Assembly (NCBI GenBank): GCA_017459225.1 | Contig: JAFUDL010000412.1 | Span: 1 to 7,694, forward strand | DNA: 7,694 nt | Source of the DNA: Kiritimatiellia bacterium | GTDB taxonomy: Bacteria; Verrucomicrobiota; Kiritimatiellia; RFP12; UBA1067 | Direction: 5' to 3' | Shown here: positions 5,460 to 7,694 of the stretch, piece by piece | Position numbering within the stretch: position 1 is the stretch's first letter | Layout: each line of letters starts with the position of its first letter | Notes under the pieces: model-generated | What the model saw: the letters and a program-made list of their open reading frames with translations, nothing else | What the model was told of the DNA's origin: nothing | Database searches by the model: none | Translations under genes and position numbers: made by a program

Positions 5460-7328
5460 ATGAACAAGAAACTTACAGGAATGGCGGGGCTTGCGGTATT
5501 GGCCGTCATCATAGGCGCCGCGAACATCATCCTCTCGAATCTGCCGCTGCGCGTGGACATGACGGGCGAGAAGCTCTACACGCTCTCGAAGGGCTCGAAG
5601 GCCGTGCTCGGCAAGCTCGAGAACGACGTTACGCTGAAGTTCTACTTCAGCTCCAGCTCGGCCGAGATGCCGATGCAGTTCAAGACGTATGCCCAGCAGG
5701 TGCAGAACCTGCTCAAGGAGTATGAGCGCGCTGGCAAGGGACATGTCACGCTCGAGGCGTACGACCCCAAGCCGGACAGCGACGCCGAGGAGTGGGCGCA
5801 GCGCTACGGCGTTGAGCCGCAGAACGTGAACCCGTTCGGCCAGCCCGTGTACTTCGGCCTCGTGGCGGTGTGCGGCGAGCGCGAGGAGACGCTTCCGAGG
5901 CTCAGCCAGAAGACGGAGTCGACGCTCGAGTACGACATCACGCGCCTAGTCACCCGCGTTGCGTGGCCGGAGCGCCCGGTGGTGGGCCTGATGACGTCCC
6001 TGCCCGACGTGATGGGCAAGCCGCAGAATCCCATGATGATGCAGCGCCGCCAGCAGCCGCAGGGATGGGCCGTGTTCAACGAGCTCAAGAAGGACTACGA
6101 AGTGCGCGAGATCGCCACCGACGCCGACAAGATCGACGACGACGTGAAGACCCTCGTGGTGCTGCACGCCAAGGACCTCTCCGAGAAGACGCTCTTCGCC
6201 ATCGACCAGTTCGTGCTGCGCGGGGGCCGCCTGATCGCGTGCGTGGATCCGTTCTCGATCATGGACATGATCTCCAGCCGCCAGCAGCAGAACCCGATGA
6301 TGCAGCAGATGGGCGGCCAGGACGGTCCCTCCACCCTCGGCAAGCTCTTCGACGCGTGGGGCGTCACGTTCGACACCTCCAAGCTCGTGGCCGACCTCTC
6401 GGCCGCCACCACGCTCAACGACGGCAACGGCCGCGCCGAGGACAATCCCGCGTTCCTCTCGCTCGGCACGAAGAACATGGACAAGAAGGACATCCTCGTC
6501 TCGCGCCTCAGCCAGGTGCTGCTTCCGTTCTCGGGATCCTTCTCCTTCGCGAACAAGGAGGGCATCAAGTTCGAGCCGCTGATCGTCTCCTCCGCCACCG
6601 ACGCCTGCCTCGTGGACCGTTCGGGCGCGCAGTTCGGCATGGGCGCGATGCGCCGCGACCTCAAGCCCGACGGCGTGCAGCGCACCCTCGCCGCGCGCCT
6701 CTCCGGCACGTTCAAGACCGCGTTCCCCAAGGGACCCGATTCCGCCGAGGGATCCACCAACGCCGTTCCCAAGGTCACCGCCGAGGGCAAGGGCAGCGTG
6801 GTGCTGTTCGGCGACTCCGACTTCCTCGCCGACGAGTTCTGCGTGCGCGTGATGAACACGATCTTCGGAGCCATCGCACAGCCCATGAACGACAACCTGC
6901 TGCTCTTCTCCAACGTGATCGAGCAGTATGCCGGACGCGAGGAGCTCATCGGCGTGCGTTCGCGCGGCCCCTCCAACCGTCCGTTCACGAAGGTCGACGC
7001 CCTCGAAGCCGAGGCCCTCAAGAAGTGGCAGGCAGAGCAGGAGAAATTCGAGAAGGAGCTTGAGCAGACGCAGCAGCGCCTCTCCGCTCTCCAGAAGCAG
7101 AAGAGCGGCAATGACCGCTTCCTCTTCTCGAAGGAGCAGCAGGAGGAGATCGCCAAGCTGCGCAAGACGCAGGCCGACACGCGCCGCAAGCTCAAGAACG
7201 TGCGCAAGGAGCTCACGGCCGACATCGACCGCCTCGGCCTGACCCTCAAGGTTGTCAACATCTGCCTCGTGCCCGCGCTTGTGATTCTGCTTGGTCTGCT
7301 GCGCGGCTTCATGCGCCGCAGGCACTAA
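5460..7328 (+). CDS. GldG-like ABC-exporter auxiliary protein (ABC_transp_aux)
   Basis: The 622-residue protein resembles the GldG/ABC-type uncharacterised transport auxiliary family (PF09822). An N-terminal helix (about 9-27) is followed by the hallmark RVDMTGEKLYTLSKGSKAVL (31-50) and a strand with FYFS (61-64). The large domain, probably extracytoplasmic, includes VLHAKDL (234-240), FVLRGGRLIACVDP (251-264), LFGDSDFLAD (449-458) and NDNLLLFSNVIEQYAG (477-492). Two Met/Gln-rich loops lie at 186-201 and 273-286. A charged coiled coil spans roughly 514-592 and leads into a C-terminal helix (598-615) with a basic RRRH end. Both termini are thus probably cytoplasmic, with the domain outside. 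The start is set by GAAGG 9 bp upstream. It most likely partners the preceding ATPase and permease; its mechanism and cargo are not known. Confidence 0.88.
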   Translation: MNKKLTGMAGLAVLAVIIGAANIILSNLPLRVDMTGEKLYTLSKGSKAVLGKLENDVTLKFYFSSSSAEMPMQFKTYAQQVQNLLKEYERAGKGHVTLEAYDPKPDSDAEEWAQRYGVEPQNVNPFGQPVYFGLVAVCGEREETLPRLSQKTESTLEYDITRLVTRVAWPERPVVGLMTSLPDVMGKPQNPMMMQRRQQPQGWAVFNELKKDYEVREIATDADKIDDDVKTLVVLHAKDLSEKTLFAIDQFVLRGGRLIACVDPFSIMDMISSRQQQNPMMQQMGGQDGPSTLGKLFDAWGVTFDTSKLVADLSAATTLNDGNGRAEDNPAFLSLGTKNMDKKDILVSRLSQVLLPFSGSFSFANKEGIKFEPLIVSSATDACLVDRSGAQFGMGAMRRDLKPDGVQRTLAARLSGTFKTAFPKGPDSAEGSTNAVPKVTAEGKGSVVLFGDSDFLADEFCVRVMNTIFGAIAQPMNDNLLLFSNVIEQYAGREELIGVRSRGPSNRPFTKVDALEAEALKKWQAEQEKFEKELEQTQQRLSALQKQKSGNDRFLFSKEQQEEIAKLRKTQADTRRKLKNVRKELTADIDRLGLTLKVVNICLVPALVILLGLLRGFMRRRH

Positions 7329-7343
7329 TCTGGAGTATCTGAA

Positions 7344-7694
7344 ATGACTACGAAGAATCTTGTTATACTGGCGGCCGCCGCCGCAGTGCTCGGCGGAGCG
7401 GCATACTACACTTCGAAGAGCGGCAGCGTCAAGGCGCCATCGCTCGTCGGCAACAAGGTGCTGCCCGCGTTCGACCTTACGGACGTGGCGCGCGTGGAGA
7501 TTGGAGGCGAGAAGAAGCTCGTTCTTGCCTCATCCGAAACCGGCTGGAAGGTGGAGAGCCTCTACGGCTACCCTGCCGACGTCACCAAGATCCGCGAGAA
7601 CCTGCTCAAGCTTCAGGAGCTCAAGGTAGGCCAGATGGCCGCCGGCACGAAGATCGAGAAGCCTTCCGCAGTCGAGCTCAAGAACGCGGCGGGC
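7344..7694 (+). CDS. DUF4340 domain protein, N-terminal part (3' end outside window)
   Basis: The frame is open from the ATG at 7344 to the right edge (117 codons, with no stop). GGAG (7332-7335) lies 8 bp before the ATG, and the gap to the GldG-like gene is 15 bp. The protein opens with a short basic N terminus and a hydrophobic segment (residues 6-21), probably a membrane anchor. LPAFDLTDVARVEIGGEKK, then GWKVESLYGYPADVTKI and NLLKLQELKVG, follow. This pattern (D-V..I.I, then W.V....YPAD and LL.L..LKV) matches the DUF4340 family. DUF4340 proteins are often encoded directly after GldG-like proteins, which strengthens the call. The function is unknown; an accessory role in the same envelope ABC system is inferred from position. 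Confidence 0.82.
   Translation, partial: MTTKNLVILAAAAAVLGGAAYYTSKSGSVKAPSLVGNKVLPAFDLTDVARVEIGGEKKLVLASSETGWKVESLYGYPADVTKIRENLLKLQELKVGQMAAGTKIEKPSAVELKNAAG

Noticed and set aside
5870..7063. A 397-codon plus-strand frame inside the GldG-like gene
   Set aside because: It is rich in Arg, Pro and Ala, typical of an off-frame reading of GC-rich coding DNA, and it overlaps a convincing gene.
5946..7325. A 459-codon open frame on the minus strand across the GldG-like gene
   Set aside because: It lies entirely antisense to a well-supported gene. The translation is dominated by Leu, Glu, His and Val runs, as expected from the complement of strongly GC3-biased codons, and no family motif is visible.

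Overview
The window is a GC-rich stretch of bacterial chromosome with nine protein genes, all on the plus strand and tightly packed. No RNA gene, insertion sequence, CRISPR array or attachment site is visible, and no stretch over 300 bases lacks a gene. The phylum cannot be fixed from sequence alone. The two putative promoters carry an extended -10 (TGnTATnnT), unlike the Bacteroidetes-type promoter. Together with the gene mix (GldA/GldF/GldG/DUF4340 cassette, Tat-lipoprotein sugar-isomerase-like cupin, FatA-type thioesterase), this suggests a GC-rich Gram-negative of the PVC kind (Verrucomicrobiota, Kiritimatiellota or Lentisphaerota). That is a low-confidence inference.

Region 1 (1-2883) looks like one transcription unit. 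It holds the 3' end of a cation diffusion facilitator metal transporter, a FatA/FatB-type acyl-ACP thioesterase, a UmuD-like S24 self-cleaving protein and a UmuC-like Y-family polymerase. Gaps are 13 and 16 bp, followed by a 4-bp ATGA overlap between umuD and umuC. No separate promoter or classical LexA box is visible before umuD.

Region 2 (2884-3820) is a single gene with its own good extended -10 promoter and Shine-Dalgarno site. It encodes a D-lyxose-isomerase-like cupin with a twin-arginine lipoprotein signal and a cysteine-rich linker. A second ribosome-binding site and ATG lie exactly at the linker/cupin boundary.

Region 3 (3821-7694, running off the right edge) is an operon for a GldA/GldF/GldG-like ABC exporter: ATPase, six-helix permease, a large GldG-like membrane-anchored protein and the start of a DUF4340 protein. 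It is preceded by a putative promoter and a perfect 12-bp stem-loop at about the predicted transcript start. A degenerate 7-bp tandem repeat (AGTTYRA) fills the permease/GldG spacer. The last two products each have a membrane anchor and probably extend outside the inner membrane, working with the ABC pump. The substrate is unknown.

Nothing here is clearly a new defence or mobile system. The points most worth checking are the dual-start lyxose-isomerase-like lipoprotein, the thioesterase lacking a usual active-site Glu and Cys, the short-armed UmuD with an Ala-Gly site, the 5' stem-loop and the 7-bp repeat.
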